From: Jaenimonas drosophilae
Taxonomy: Eukaryota; Euglenozoa; Kinetoplastea; Trypanosomatida; Trypanosomatidae
Assembly: GCA_030849065.1 (NCBI GenBank)
Contig: JASAON010001501.1
Coordinates: 1 to 41,787, forward strand
Direction: 5' to 3'
DNA length: 41,787 nucleotides
Part shown: in pieces, positions 16,829 to 26,300 of the stretch
How positions within the stretch are numbered: the first letter of the stretch is position 1
How the letters are laid out: every line of letters begins with the position of its first letter
Made by a program: the position numbers and the translations under genes
Notes under the pieces: model-generated
What the model was told of the DNA's origin: nothing
Database searches by the model: none
What the model saw: only the letters and a program-made list of their open reading frames with translations

Positions 16829-17626
16829 ATGTTCCGCGGTATCCTTGACTCCAAGACCCCCGCACTCAGCAAACATGCACGCCGATTGGCACTCACTCAA
16901 CGGCAGTCCTCTTCTGCACTTCACAAGAGAGGAGGGGCCCATTTTGCTGGCTTGAGCGCAGACGATGATCGAGCACCCAACCGACGAGTTTCACGGCGCA
17001 ACACGCCACGAGCTCGCAAGATGCACACGCTCGACTGCCCTTCTTCTTCTTCTTCACTAGGACGGTCATCCACTGTCCGTGACTTCCGACGTGAAAGGCA
17101 GTCGTCGTCCACCTCCTATGATTCTGTACTTGACTCCGCAAGTGGCTCGAGCATGGTTCAGGAGCTCTTTAACGAGCTCGTTCACCGAGCGCTACTCACC
17201 TATGGCCCCCCACTTCCCCCCGAGGTGGTCGCGGAGAATGACATCATCACCTCCTCCACACGAGGGTACACCGCCCGTGAAGCACATCGAATGCCAATTG
17301 GTCCAGATGGAAAGTCTTTTGTTTTCAACGACGAGGTGAGCTTGAAGACGTACGAGCTTCTTGAGATCATTCGTCGTGAGAAGGCAGATTGGAGCGTTCA
17401 CACCGACGGTGATGGACTTCCCCTCTCTTTGCTCATTCGAAACTGCAACTACCTGCGTGCCTTTGGTGGAAAGGTGTGCTACATGAGGTACTTACGACGA
17501 GAGGAGATGCTCGATGGCACCAACCGGATTGTTGTTGCCCTTTCACAGTACAAGATGCGTGAAGCAGCTTCGCAAGATGGCATTCGCCAAGGACCACAAC
17601 CCTGGCTGCATCGCTACAGCATGTAG
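16829..17626 (+). CDS. Unrecognised basic protein
   Basis: This 265-residue protein has two halves. Residues 1 to about 105 are Ser/Arg-rich, low in complexity and nearly free of acidic residues, including a five-Ser run. The C-terminal 150 residues look folded, with segments such as GPDGKSFVFNDEV, YELLEIIRREKADW and GKVCYMRYLRREE. I do not recognise the fold. The Arg/Ser-rich, acid-poor N-terminus could be a mitochondrial presequence or a nuclear, RNA-binding tail. The frame also has an ATG at 16739, but that lies upstream of the pyrimidine tract and putative acceptor, so 16829 is preferred. Confidence 0.72.
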   Translation: MFRGILDSKTPALSKHARRLALTQRQSSSALHKRGGAHFAGLSADDDRAPNRRVSRRNTPRARKMHTLDCPSSSSSLGRSSTVRDFRRERQSSSTSYDSVLDSASGSSMVQELFNELVHRALLTYGPPLPPEVVAENDIITSSTRGYTAREAHRMPIGPDGKSFVFNDEVSLKTYELLEIIRREKADWSVHTDGDGLPLSLLIRNCNYLRAFGGKVCYMRYLRREEMLDGTNRIVVALSQYKMREAASQDGIRQGPQPWLHRYSM

Positions 17627-17761
17627 CTTCTGTGGAGCCTCACTGGTGGATTAGCCTCTGAGTTCTGCGGCACGCTTCCGTATTCACCTCCTCCCCCCCA
17701 CAGTTTGCCCCTCTGTGCTTCGAGTATGCCCCTTTGATACAACCCAACGATGCATCAACTT

Positions 17762-17815
17762 GTGTTCTTCTCCATGTTTCATGTATTCACGATCACACAA
17801 TTGTGGTATCATTAG
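17762..17815 (+). promoter_or_regulatory. Putative spliced-leader acceptor of the SFT2 gene
   Basis: A pyrimidine-rich stretch at about 17762-17789 is followed by AG at 17814-17815, 19 bases before ATG 17835. It excludes the in-frame ATG at 17781 if it is the site used. Confidence 0.4.
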
Positions 17816-17834
17816 CCACCATCTCTTCACGGAT

Positions 17835-18509
17835 ATGTTTTCATCGAAGGCACCGGCGTCGAACGGGCGCCATGCCAATCCAAAGACGGAAGAGCTCCCG
17901 CAAACCACATTGGGGCGCTACTGGGATAGTCTGCGCCATCAAGCGCGTACAGCCTTCAGTGATGAACCCCCAGAGGAGGAAGGACTCCTTGCCCCCCCAC
18001 CGGATCAGGGCTATCTCGAAGGTATCGGAGAGGTCTTTCAGCTATCGTACAAGGAAAAGCTGCTGGGATTTCTGCTTAGTCTTGGGATGGGCATCGGATG
18101 CATCGCTCTCGCCATCTCCTTCGCCCCAATGGTGGCGCTGTTTCCCAAGAAGTTCGCCTTCTTCATCACGATGGGGAATGCCCTCTGCGCTGGATCCACC
18201 ATCTTCTTGGTGGGCATAAGCTACCAAATCAAGTTCATGTTCGTTGCCAATCGCTTTGAGGCAGCCTGCATATACATCTTCACCTTGCTAGGGACACTCA
18301 TCAGCGCTGTGTGGCTGAAATCATCTGTTCTTTGCATCGCCTTCGCCATTGCCCAAATTGCTGCCATTTTGTGGTATTGCCTCAGCTTCATTCCCTTTGC
18401 TCGCCAGACAATTGGCTGGGCTTTTGGATACCTCACAGTTCTGCTCCGACCTGTGCTGAGTCTTGTGGGAACGCTCCTGGGGCAGTGCGCCTCCCTCGTG
18501 TTGGGCTAG
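17835..18509 (+). CDS. SFT2: SFT2-type vesicle transport protein
   Basis: The protein (224 residues) has a polar, Pro-rich cytosolic N-terminus of about 70 residues and four membrane helices at about 74-97, 104-128, 143-160 and 164-185. The fourth runs into WYCLSFIPFAR, the signature of the Got1/Sft2 family. A further hydrophobic C-terminal stretch follows. In yeast Sft2 acts in fusion of endosome-derived vesicles with the late Golgi. Start 17835 was chosen because an acceptor-like AG lies at 17814-17815; in-frame starts further upstream would add a Cys-rich segment lying in the pyrimidine region. Confidence 0.9.
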   Translation: MFSSKAPASNGRHANPKTEELPQTTLGRYWDSLRHQARTAFSDEPPEEEGLLAPPPDQGYLEGIGEVFQLSYKEKLLGFLLSLGMGIGCIALAISFAPMVALFPKKFAFFITMGNALCAGSTIFLVGISYQIKFMFVANRFEAACIYIFTLLGTLISAVWLKSSVLCIAFAIAQIAAILWYCLSFIPFARQTIGWAFGYLTVLLRPVLSLVGTLLGQCASLVLG

Positions 18510-18743
18510 GCTAGCCAACCTCAAAAACTACTCATTGCCTCCTCGGCCTCTTCACGTGGGCCAGGAACGCGCACTTCATGTGTGCGACACGTACTGAGAG
18601 ATGCGAGAGTGTTGGTGCTCATGTGCGTCATCTGCACCATACTTTATCACCCACTTCTTCATGGCCGCCCTTCTCATAAACTTTGCGCATCACCACACAT
18701 CCCAGCCACTCTCCCACACAAGGTGGCACAACGCTTGACGCGT

Positions 18744-18758
18744 AGCTTCTTCTTCTAG
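18744..18758 (+). promoter_or_regulatory. Putative spliced-leader acceptor of the pyrophosphatase gene
   Basis: A compact pyrimidine tract runs directly into AG at 18757-18758, 18 bases before ATG 18777. It supports that start over the in-frame GTG at 18768. Confidence 0.5.
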
Positions 18759-18776
18759 CCCTACTCTGTGAAGATC

Positions 18777-19571
18777 ATGCGAAGGAACTTGCTTCGTCGT
18801 CTTGTATCGATCCCGTCCTACCCCATCTCCGAACGTGGCGAAGCGGGTACGAAGTCGTGGCGCCTGTTTCTGCACCCCAGTGGTGCATCTGCCTACTCAC
18901 CGGAGGCAGCCCCGCTCCTCTCCCCGTGGCATGACCTCCCCACCACGGCTGCCGATGCCGATCCACGTCTTGTGCTCTTCGTGAATGAGATACCTCGCGA
19001 CACCAACGCCAAGATGGAGCTCCGAACCAAAGAGGCACATAACCCCATTGGCCAGGACGTGCATTCCAAAGAGCCGAATCAGCCACTGCGCTTTTTTCGG
19101 TACGGCGATATGCCGTTCAACTATGGATTCCTCCCACGAACGTGGGAGAGCCCTCATGTGAAGGATGCCCGGACGGGATGCTACGGGGATGGCGATCCCA
19201 TTGACGTGGTGGAGCTAGGAAGCCCTGCGAAGATGGGTGAGGTACGCGTGGTGCGCGTGCTGGGCCTGCTCGCCCTGATTGATCAAGGCGAGACGGACTG
19301 GAAGCTCATTGCAGAGAGCGTGCACCCACAGCGACTGAATGAAGGATTCGGCTCCATGGATAAGGTCCCTCATGAGATCCAGCGAAATATCGTGGATTGG
19401 TTCGTCAATTATAAGACAGCTGATGGAAAACCTCAAAATGAATTGGGCCTGGATGGACGCATCGTGGGGAGTGATGTGGCACTGGAGATACTTGAGGAGT
19501 GCCGCACCCAATATGATGATCTCATGGCTGGCAAGTACCCCAACAATGGTCTGTGGCTTGGCTCGCACTGA
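18777..19571 (+). CDS. Family I inorganic pyrophosphatase
   Basis: The protein (264 residues) is a soluble family I inorganic pyrophosphatase, which hydrolyses PPi to two phosphates with Mg2+. The metal-binding signature D138-G-D140-P-I-D143-V-V-E146 is intact, as are NYGFLPRTWE (115-124), the D169-to-K176 segment (DQGETDWK) and the VDWFVNYKTADGKPQNE region. It has the eukaryotic long form. Residues 1 to about 25 are rich in Arg and Leu with only one acidic residue, consistent with a mitochondrial presequence. No EF-hand domain is present, unlike the acidocalcisomal enzyme described in trypanosomes, so this is probably the mitochondrial or cytosolic form. It ends soon after the core, without the longer tail of animal enzymes. 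Confidence 0.95.
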   Translation: MRRNLLRRLVSIPSYPISERGEAGTKSWRLFLHPSGASAYSPEAAPLLSPWHDLPTTAADADPRLVLFVNEIPRDTNAKMELRTKEAHNPIGQDVHSKEPNQPLRFFRYGDMPFNYGFLPRTWESPHVKDARTGCYGDGDPIDVVELGSPAKMGEVRVVRVLGLLALIDQGETDWKLIAESVHPQRLNEGFGSMDKVPHEIQRNIVDWFVNYKTADGKPQNELGLDGRIVGSDVALEILEECRTQYDDLMAGKYPNNGLWLGSH

Positions 19572-20005
19572 TGCATCAGACCCCACTCCGTTTTCACCAC
19601 GTTTTTTTTTACAACCAACGCGTTGGTCCCTGTCTATCATGTAGGGAAGATGATGCGCTCTTCTTATCCTGCGTGCTCTTTGTTGCCTACTCCCTACGGA
19701 AGCTGGTATGTGGGTGATGGATTGTTCTTGGATGGCTCATTCGCACCTCGTGATGGGTGAAGATGGCCAGCACATACAAACACATACAAACACATTTTGT
19801 ATAATGATGCAACGCATCCAATGCCTCACGTGATGATACGATGCACCTCTCAACGTACGTACTCCAGACACATGTTGCCTCTTCTACTTTATTTTCTTTG
19901 TGTTTCTTAGCTCCACTGATTTTCGTTCTACGGCACCGACCTCGCTTTCTCTCAGCAAGTGAGGGATTCATTGCATAGCTCGAGAGCGTTGTGGCACTTT
20001 TCAGG
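19572..20005 (+). other. Intergenic region with two candidate acceptors
   Basis: No gene is seen. Two pyrimidine tracts end in AG: 19877-19908 with AG at 19909-19910, and 19941-19953 with AG at 19954-19955. The second gives a leader of about 50 bases before the Brix gene. A short direct repeat of ACATACAAAC occurs near 19774-19792. Confidence 0.55.
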
Positions 20006-21091
20006 ATGGGCAAAGGTCCGAAGGGTCTTCCCGGTAAGGTGGATACGACGGAGGCAGATAAGAGCACGCCCAAGTCCATCATCGTCTATCGTGGAGAGGT
20101 GGGACCTCACGTGCGTTCCCTCATGCATGAATGGCGAAACGTCTTTCTTCCGTGGAGTAGCAAAAAGCTGCATGGTAGCAACAAGTCCCTGAAGGACTTC
20201 TTGTCTGTGGCATCCGCGCTGAGCGTATCCCACTTGCAGCTCTTCACGGCACCCTCACAGGGTACCTCGCTGCGCATCATGCGCTTCTTCAACGGACCCA
20301 CGCTCTCCTTCCGCGTGGTGAGCTTCACTTTGCACCACGACATCATCGCCGCCCAACGTCGCCCTGTTTCCCTAGACAAGGCCGTGTGGGAGGTGGCGCC
20401 GGTTGTGGTGCTGAATAACTTCAGCCACCCGGACGCCATACGCCGTCCAGAAGTGCCGCTCCTCGAGGCAACCTTCCGCGCACTCTTCCCCTCCATCAAC
20501 GTTCAGCTCATTCAAAACTCGGAGATTCAGCGCATTTGCCTCTTTCACTACGACCACGTGGAGCATCTTGTGGAGGTGCGGCACTACTACGTCAGTGCGC
20601 GCACCACAGGAATTGGCAGGACGGTGAAGAAGCTGCTGGAGAATCGCTGCCCAACACGGCTCGGAACCTTAGAGAACATCGATTCCCTTCTGGATCGTGA
20701 AGATGCCTGGTCTGATACCGATGGAGAGGGCGAGGAGGTGCCACTTGCACAACCGTTCCGGCAGCATCGCGAGCAGTGCCGTGTGAAGCTTCAGGAGATT
20801 GGCCCCCGCATGACGCTGCAGCTCATCAAGGTGGAGAACGGTTTTGCCGCTGGTGAGGTCATTTTTCACGGCTTGGAGAAAAAATCCGCGCGAGAGGTGC
20901 AAGTGAATGCCTCCAAGGTGCGCGCACGCAAGGCGGAGAAGGCCGCTCGCAAGGCAACTCAGGAGCAAAACGTCGATCGCAAGCGCCAACACCGCGAGGA
21001 GAAACTCGCGCGCAAGCGTGAGCGCAAGGAGTTGGCGGAGAAACAGCAGCTGGAGAACCCATTTGAAGTGGATGGAGCCGCGGAGGAGTAG
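20006..21091 (+). CDS. PPAN: Brix-domain ribosome biogenesis factor, SSF1/Peter Pan type
   Basis: The protein (361 residues) carries a Brix domain from about residue 25 to 290. Segments VYRGEVGPHVRSLMHEWR, LKDFLSVASALSVSHLQLF, LRIMRFFNGPTLSFRV and the later VEHLVEVRHYYV match the SSF1/Peter Pan branch rather than Rpf1, Imp4 or Brx1. These proteins act in the nucleolus on 27S pre-rRNA and early 60S assembly. A highly basic Lys/Arg/Ala coiled tail (about 290-350) fits RNA binding. Start 20006 follows the acceptor AG at 19954-19955; the frame extends five codons upstream to a GTG only. Confidence 0.93.
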   Translation: MGKGPKGLPGKVDTTEADKSTPKSIIVYRGEVGPHVRSLMHEWRNVFLPWSSKKLHGSNKSLKDFLSVASALSVSHLQLFTAPSQGTSLRIMRFFNGPTLSFRVVSFTLHHDIIAAQRRPVSLDKAVWEVAPVVVLNNFSHPDAIRRPEVPLLEATFRALFPSINVQLIQNSEIQRICLFHYDHVEHLVEVRHYYVSARTTGIGRTVKKLLENRCPTRLGTLENIDSLLDREDAWSDTDGEGEEVPLAQPFRQHREQCRVKLQEIGPRMTLQLIKVENGFAAGEVIFHGLEKKSAREVQVNASKVRARKAEKAARKATQEQNVDRKRQHREEKLARKRERKELAEKQQLENPFEVDGAAEE

Positions 21092-21422
21092 TTGTTTGGG
21101 GTGGGGGAGTGTCTTGGCAACTTCACTGCTTCACGCACATGCTCTCGTTGCAATTGCCGCGCATTGATGATGATTATGGCACCAAATGTGGCATCTGAAG
21201 TGGGCAAGGGCAGGAGTGCAACGTGCCAATACATAATTTAATGCCACGGTTAATTCTTGACGAAGATTGGTGCTGGATCCTGTGTATGCGAGTGTGCCCG
21301 TGCTGCTGCATCATGAACTCTTGTGCTGAGACATCATCTCTCTTCTTCTTCTTCTTCTTCTTCTTTTTTAAATACACTTTTTGTACTTCTTTTCTTCATT
21401 CCTCGGAAGCACTACCGTCAGT
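21092..21422 (+). promoter_or_regulatory. Intergenic region with long TTC tract and splice acceptor
   Basis: This 331-base spacer holds no gene. It has a long pyrimidine tract of TTC triplets at about 21338-21369. AGs follow at 21408-21409 and 21420-21421, the last one base before ATG 21423. The first AG is more plausible because it leaves a leader of 13 bases. Confidence 0.5.
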
Positions 21423-23144
21423 ATGCTACTGCTGTACGATGTGCTGCGCCTACTCCCGTGGCTGTGGGAGGCGGTTCTTCTCCCCTATGTGGTGAATGCC
21501 TTGGCCAGCCTCGTCAGTGATGGCTTAGAGTCGGTGTATCAGCTGCGCACCATTGCCCATGTGGTGGGCTGCATGCTCCTCCGACGAAGCCATCGCCCCT
21601 ATCCTCCTCGTCGCAGCAAGCTGGCTGATCTCAAGCGCCGCTCTCACCAGCTTCGACGCGACGAGGCTCATCGCGCCATGACGGGCACCCACTACACCGG
21701 CGAAGGCTCCGACTGCAGCAACTTCTCATCGGATAGCGATCAGGAGGGCTTCCCACCACTCACACGATTTTCACTAAGCGGCACCTCCGTCGCATGGGCT
21801 GGATTCCCGCCAGGGACCTGCCGCTTCATTCAGCGGCGCGTATTAACGGGGCGCAAGGGTGAGAGCGCCAATTGGATGCGTGCGGCACCGGCCCGACATC
21901 TCGTGCCCTTCTCCGCCTCTCTCAGCTACAGCAAGAGCCTTCACTGTCTTGTGAGTGCCGTGGTGGGGCCGCTCATTCAGCCCACGGCCTCTCTGGTGCC
22001 TAAGCGCCAAGCGGATCCGCAGTGGCCGCCCCACTACGGCCCTAAATCTCGATCGGTGCGTGTGCAGGCGATGGACCGCGCGCTGCGGCAGAGCGAGAGT
22101 AGTCAGGCGGTGGAGATGGATAGCGGCAGAGACAGCGCCACGGAGTCGCTGGGAACCTCCAGCTCTCACGTGCTACGTCGTGGCCGTCGAGCGGCACATA
22201 CGCCCTACAGCAAGGCCTCCTCCGTGGTGTACCATCGCGTGCGGGCCTGCCAGCTCGAGATGCGGCCCGGGTCGCTGCACCCGTCGCAGCAAATCGCCTC
22301 CATCACGGGCCACCACGTTCTTTCGTACCTCGCTACTCGCCAAAAAGTGTTGGTGATAGACCTCGACGAGACCCTCTGCCATGTCTCGACGACCACCGCC
22401 AACATGGTCGGCCCACCAACTTTCTCCGAGGTGGTGCCCACCGCCTCTGGGGCGGAGCTCTTCCACGTATGGGTACGGCCACACGCGCAGCTCTTCCTTC
22501 GCACCGCCGCGAAGCTCTGTAGCATGGTCCTCTTCACCTCCGCCACGAAGCCCTACGCCGACACCATTCTGGCCCGAATAGATCCCGAGGAGCACCTCAA
22601 GGAGCGCTTCTACCGGCAAGACTGCCGCGTTATGTCGCGTGGGGCCATTTTGAAGGTGCTGAAGGCCAACGCCGGCGGCAGAGGCGATGAGGCACGCCGA
22701 AGTGTAGATGGGAGTAGGTCTCGCGCATCGCCCGCGGCCACGACGGCGGGCTCAGATGGGAGCGAGAGCGGCTGGAGCGAGGTCTCGGCGGAGCTCTCAG
22801 ATGGGCAGCGAGGTGGGGCGGAGGAGGTCGCGGGAAAGCCCATCTTCAATGAGGGTACGCGGGTGTTGGTGAAGGACCTGCGCACCATTAAGGTGCCATC
22901 GGAGATGATCATCATGGTGGATAACTCGGAGGAGTGCGCGCTGCTGAACCGCGACAACGCCCTCATCATCCCACCCTACATTCCCTCGCTGGAGCACCAA
23001 CACCGTCTTGCCGTGGAGCGCGGGGAGGCCGATGCGATGGAGGTGGAGGATGATCAGGTGCTGCTCTCGCTTATCCCGTTGCTGGAATCGTTGCTCGTTG
23101 TGCCCGACGTGCGGTCCATCCTCCGATTGGGCAGGTCGTGGTAA
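21423..23144 (+). CDS. CTDNEP1: Dullard/Nem1-type HAD phosphatase with internal insertion
   Basis: The protein (573 residues) has a hydrophobic N-terminal segment (about 1-35), a basic Ser/Arg-rich linker and a C-terminal FCP1-like HAD phosphatase domain. Motif I is D313-L-D315-E-T317-L. A motif II region, VLFTSATKPYAD, lies at about 367-378, then the RQDCRV segment, VKDLRTI and the DNS motif at about residue 499. The end, LLSLIPLLESLLVVPDVRSIL, closely follows the C-terminus of Dullard/CTDNEP1 and yeast Nem1, which dephosphorylate lipin at the nuclear envelope and ER. An insertion of about 60-70 Ser/Gly/Ala-rich residues splits the domain between RQDCR and VKDL, where Dullard has only a short loop. 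A lipin substrate is inferred from family only. Start 21423 is the first ATG; the frame extends upstream to a TTG. Confidence 0.9.
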   Translation: MLLLYDVLRLLPWLWEAVLLPYVVNALASLVSDGLESVYQLRTIAHVVGCMLLRRSHRPYPPRRSKLADLKRRSHQLRRDEAHRAMTGTHYTGEGSDCSNFSSDSDQEGFPPLTRFSLSGTSVAWAGFPPGTCRFIQRRVLTGRKGESANWMRAAPARHLVPFSASLSYSKSLHCLVSAVVGPLIQPTASLVPKRQADPQWPPHYGPKSRSVRVQAMDRALRQSESSQAVEMDSGRDSATESLGTSSSHVLRRGRRAAHTPYSKASSVVYHRVRACQLEMRPGSLHPSQQIASITGHHVLSYLATRQKVLVIDLDETLCHVSTTTANMVGPPTFSEVVPTASGAELFHVWVRPHAQLFLRTAAKLCSMVLFTSATKPYADTILARIDPEEHLKERFYRQDCRVMSRGAILKVLKANAGGRGDEARRSVDGSRSRASPAATTAGSDGSESGWSEVSAELSDGQRGGAEEVAGKPIFNEGTRVLVKDLRTIKVPSEMIIMVDNSEECALLNRDNALIIPPYIPSLEHQHRLAVERGEADAMEVEDDQVLLSLIPLLESLLVVPDVRSILRLGRSW

Positions 23145-23237
23145 AGGTCCTTCCTTCCTGAGATGGATCATGCTTCATTATGTTTCATTGGTTGTGGTTT
23201 GTTTCTCCAGCAACAACAACAACAACAACACTGATTT

Positions 23238-23276
23238 CTCACAACTCTTTTCTTCTCTTCCCCCCTGTTGTTGTAG
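23238..23276 (+). promoter_or_regulatory. Putative splice acceptor of the 1,785-residue gene
   Basis: A pyrimidine tract with a run of C's is followed by AG at 23275-23276, 87 bases before ATG 23364. An AAC repeat lies just upstream (23212-23230). The in-frame GTG at 23298 would be the only alternative start in this leader. Confidence 0.45.
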
Positions 23277-23363
23277 TAACTTCATCCCACGTGTTGTGTG
23301 GGCCGACGACGACGTCTTAGTTTTCCTACGAAGTACATATCCCTCGGTGAGGGTGCTGCACGG

Positions 23364-26300
23364 ATGGAGCGGCTCGTTGGTCGCGTCCTTGCGGTGTGCC
23401 AGTCGGTGCCGCCCCTGCTTATTCCAGCAGGAAGCATGCGCCATGGATCCTTCCAGCGCGCGGGCACATGCTGCATGTTGCAAAGTCGCACCAACACCGC
23501 CACACAACATCTTCGATGTGGTGGTGGCTTTCGATGTAGCGCGGTGCTGTTCGCCCCAAAGCGCCAACGTGGACGACCTGCAGCGCAGCCAAGGACCATC
23601 AGCAGCAACAACACTAAAAAGAAGAAGAAGCAGTGCGATGATCATGATGATGTGGCCCAAGTGCAGAAGCCACGAAAGAGCTCTCGTCGAGCCACCCCCG
23701 TTGCCGTTGCCGTTGCGGTACCTCCCATGACCACTCTTACCATTGAGCTCGCGGATCTTCTTCGTGAGTGGCGCAGCGCCACGGCCAACATGCACGGCCC
23801 CTCGGGTGAAGTGGCTGAGCCTCCCACCTCATCCATGAGTGCCGGTGGCGCAGCTACGTCCAGCACACCCGATCGATGGATTCCTTTATTGATTCATCAT
23901 CTTCGCCACAAACGCCACGCATACCCGTGCTTAAGCTTGCTGCTACTTACGTCGGCGGATGAGGAGGCGGCTGGTGGCCTAAACACCTCTACACCTCGCA
24001 TAGAGAGCTGGGGCCTTGTGCTACAACGTGAAGAATTCTTCGCATCATCTCCAGATGCGATGGGTGATGATCTTGATGCACTACAATCCATGCTGCAATC
24101 CGGCCGGCACCTCTCGCGTCAGTCGGCGAAGATGAGTGCGCTTCATTCCCAGTGGGTAGCTCAGCTCGTTGCGCTGCTTTTAGATTTGTTAGAATCGTTG
24201 AAGCTTTCACAACGCAACATGCTGGAGGAGCCGCTCTTGTGTGCCTTGGTGGAGCTTGGACGTTGTGCCATGCACGGCAGCTCAGGCGATCGTGCCGCAC
24301 TGCGCCAGGCACCGCAACGTGTGGGGGAGATGGCGGAGGAGGTGCCAACAACTTGTGCGCCGTTGTGGTGGGTGCCGGTGGCGGAGGAGGCGGTGCGGCG
24401 CATCTCCTCCTCACTCCATCTTCTCTCATGTACATCATCATCATCATCATCATCCCCACTTCCGCTGCATGCCACATCGATGGCCATCTTGATGATGGCC
24501 TCGTCACTCGGGAAATCGGTGGATGGGCAATCATCATCATCATCATCATCATCGTTGGATGCCAACATGAAAACCATCGAAACAAACCTTCGTCGCTGCC
24601 GCACGGAGCTGGAGCGGCGCATTCAGCCTCGTGGCGCATCGCCACACTCCTCCTTGGCTGATCTCCTCGCCACGCTCCGCATCTTTGCCACCTTTGACAT
24701 CCCTGACGAGGGCGGTGTGCGCGATGCGTTGCGCACCACCACGATGAGCGCCATCGCTGGCAGCTGTCGCGCTGCCAGCGATGTACGTGCCGGGAAGAAT
24801 GCGCTGTTGCTGCTCATGGATTCAATTGTGGCAGCGAGGCTTCATGCGTTGCGCGAGGTGCCCGAGGTACATGCCACACTCTGCACCACACTACTGTCCG
24901 CGGTGGCGCAAATGGTGCGACGAGATGCCAACGCATCGTCTCTCCAGAATGTGGTGGCGCAGGCCGAGGCCACATGCTGGGCAGCGGCGCCATCATCAGG
25001 CTCATCGTCATCATCATCATCATCAACCTCGACGCGCCCGCCCCTCGCATCTCCCACGGTGATGGGCATCTACGCGTTGTTGTGCTTGGGCTATGATGCG
25101 GAGCCAATCCTCGAGAGCAGTATGTGCGTGTCTCTGAGTGTCGGGGAGTGGGTGGATGTGGTGCGCATGATGGACCTCTTCTCCATCTCTGTGGCCACCT
25201 CACCTCTTCCTGCGCGCGCGCAACAACACTTTGTTGGTGCAGCACTACAAGAGCTTGGTCCCGCACGGAAGGTGTGGGAGCGGGCCTCGAGTGGTGCCAC
25301 GGCGACGTCCATGTTGGCGGGGCGTGGCTCACCCAAACGGCTAAGTCTGAGTGAGCGCATGAAGCTCATGGACGAAGCACGAGCATCTGCGCAACGTGGG
25401 TCGCAGAGTGTAGATGAGGTGCTGCATGCGAGCCTACATGCAGTGATGGAGTGCATCTTGCGCGGGGATGCGGTGATGGTGGGCCGTTTGTGGCAGCGTA
25501 TGGCGCCGCTGCTGGAGGATGTTGGCGGCCCGGTGCTTCTCGCCGAGGCGATGGAGTGGTGCGCGGAGGAGTTGGCGAATCGGTTGGCATCGATGGGAAC
25601 GTTGGCGGCGGGGCCAACGCCGTTCGCGGTGCATCTCACCACCACGACAATGGCGATGGAGGAGGCGATGGTGGCGGTGGCCTCCTTCTGCCTCCCTCGC
25701 TTAGCGGAGCAGATGCTGCGCGCCACGAGCCGACGAAGCACATCATCATCATCATCATCATCAACACGTGGGCGTCCAACGATGTTGGCGGCAGCTCCAC
25801 CGGAGAACCGGCCAGACCTCCTCACCGCCGAGGAGGTGAAGGAGCTCCACGCCATGAGCATGCGCCTCTCTGTCTCAGCCATGCTGCTCGGCATGCCATC
25901 GAACACCATCACCCACCTCATCGCACTCCATGCCGGTGTGGTGAAGGCCCTGGACCCATCTCTAGAAGGTGCTGCATCGATGCAATCGGCGATGATTGTG
26001 GTGGAGGAGCTCCATGATCTCGTCGAGCGGGTATCTGCGCAGCATCTCCGTCTTGCTCGTCACCCGCACAGCGCCAAGATGCGATTTGGCAGCATGGCGA
26101 TGCACGAGGTGGTGGCGGTACGCCTGATACCAACCGCGGATGCCGCGCGCCAACAATTGTCAGGCAACAACACACCACCTGAACTCGTGCGCTACATCTT
26201 GTCTGTGGCTCATCTTCTCTTCCGTCTCGGCCATGGGTTCATGGTGGAGGCAGAGCCGCCGTTACTCAGCGACTTTCGCATTCACTTGTGCGATGCGGCA

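Noticed and set aside
16829..17626. Possible splicing-factor SR protein
   Set aside because: Ser and Arg are frequent in the first half, but there are no RS dipeptide arrays and no RNA-recognition motif.
23178..23795. 205-residue minus-strand frame over the start of the 1,785-residue gene
   Set aside because: It is the antisense of a low-complexity, GC-rich coding and leader region, with Lys/Leu runs opposite triplet repeats and no family signal.
24433..24553. Regularly spaced short repeats that could suggest a CRISPR array
   Set aside because: The repeats are pure trinucleotide microsatellites inside a coding frame, with no spacer structure. CRISPR is not expected in a nuclear genome.
25091..25921. 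276-residue minus-strand frame
   Set aside because: Its Asp run is the reverse complement of the (TCA)n Ser tract, and the long frame follows from the codon bias of the sense gene.
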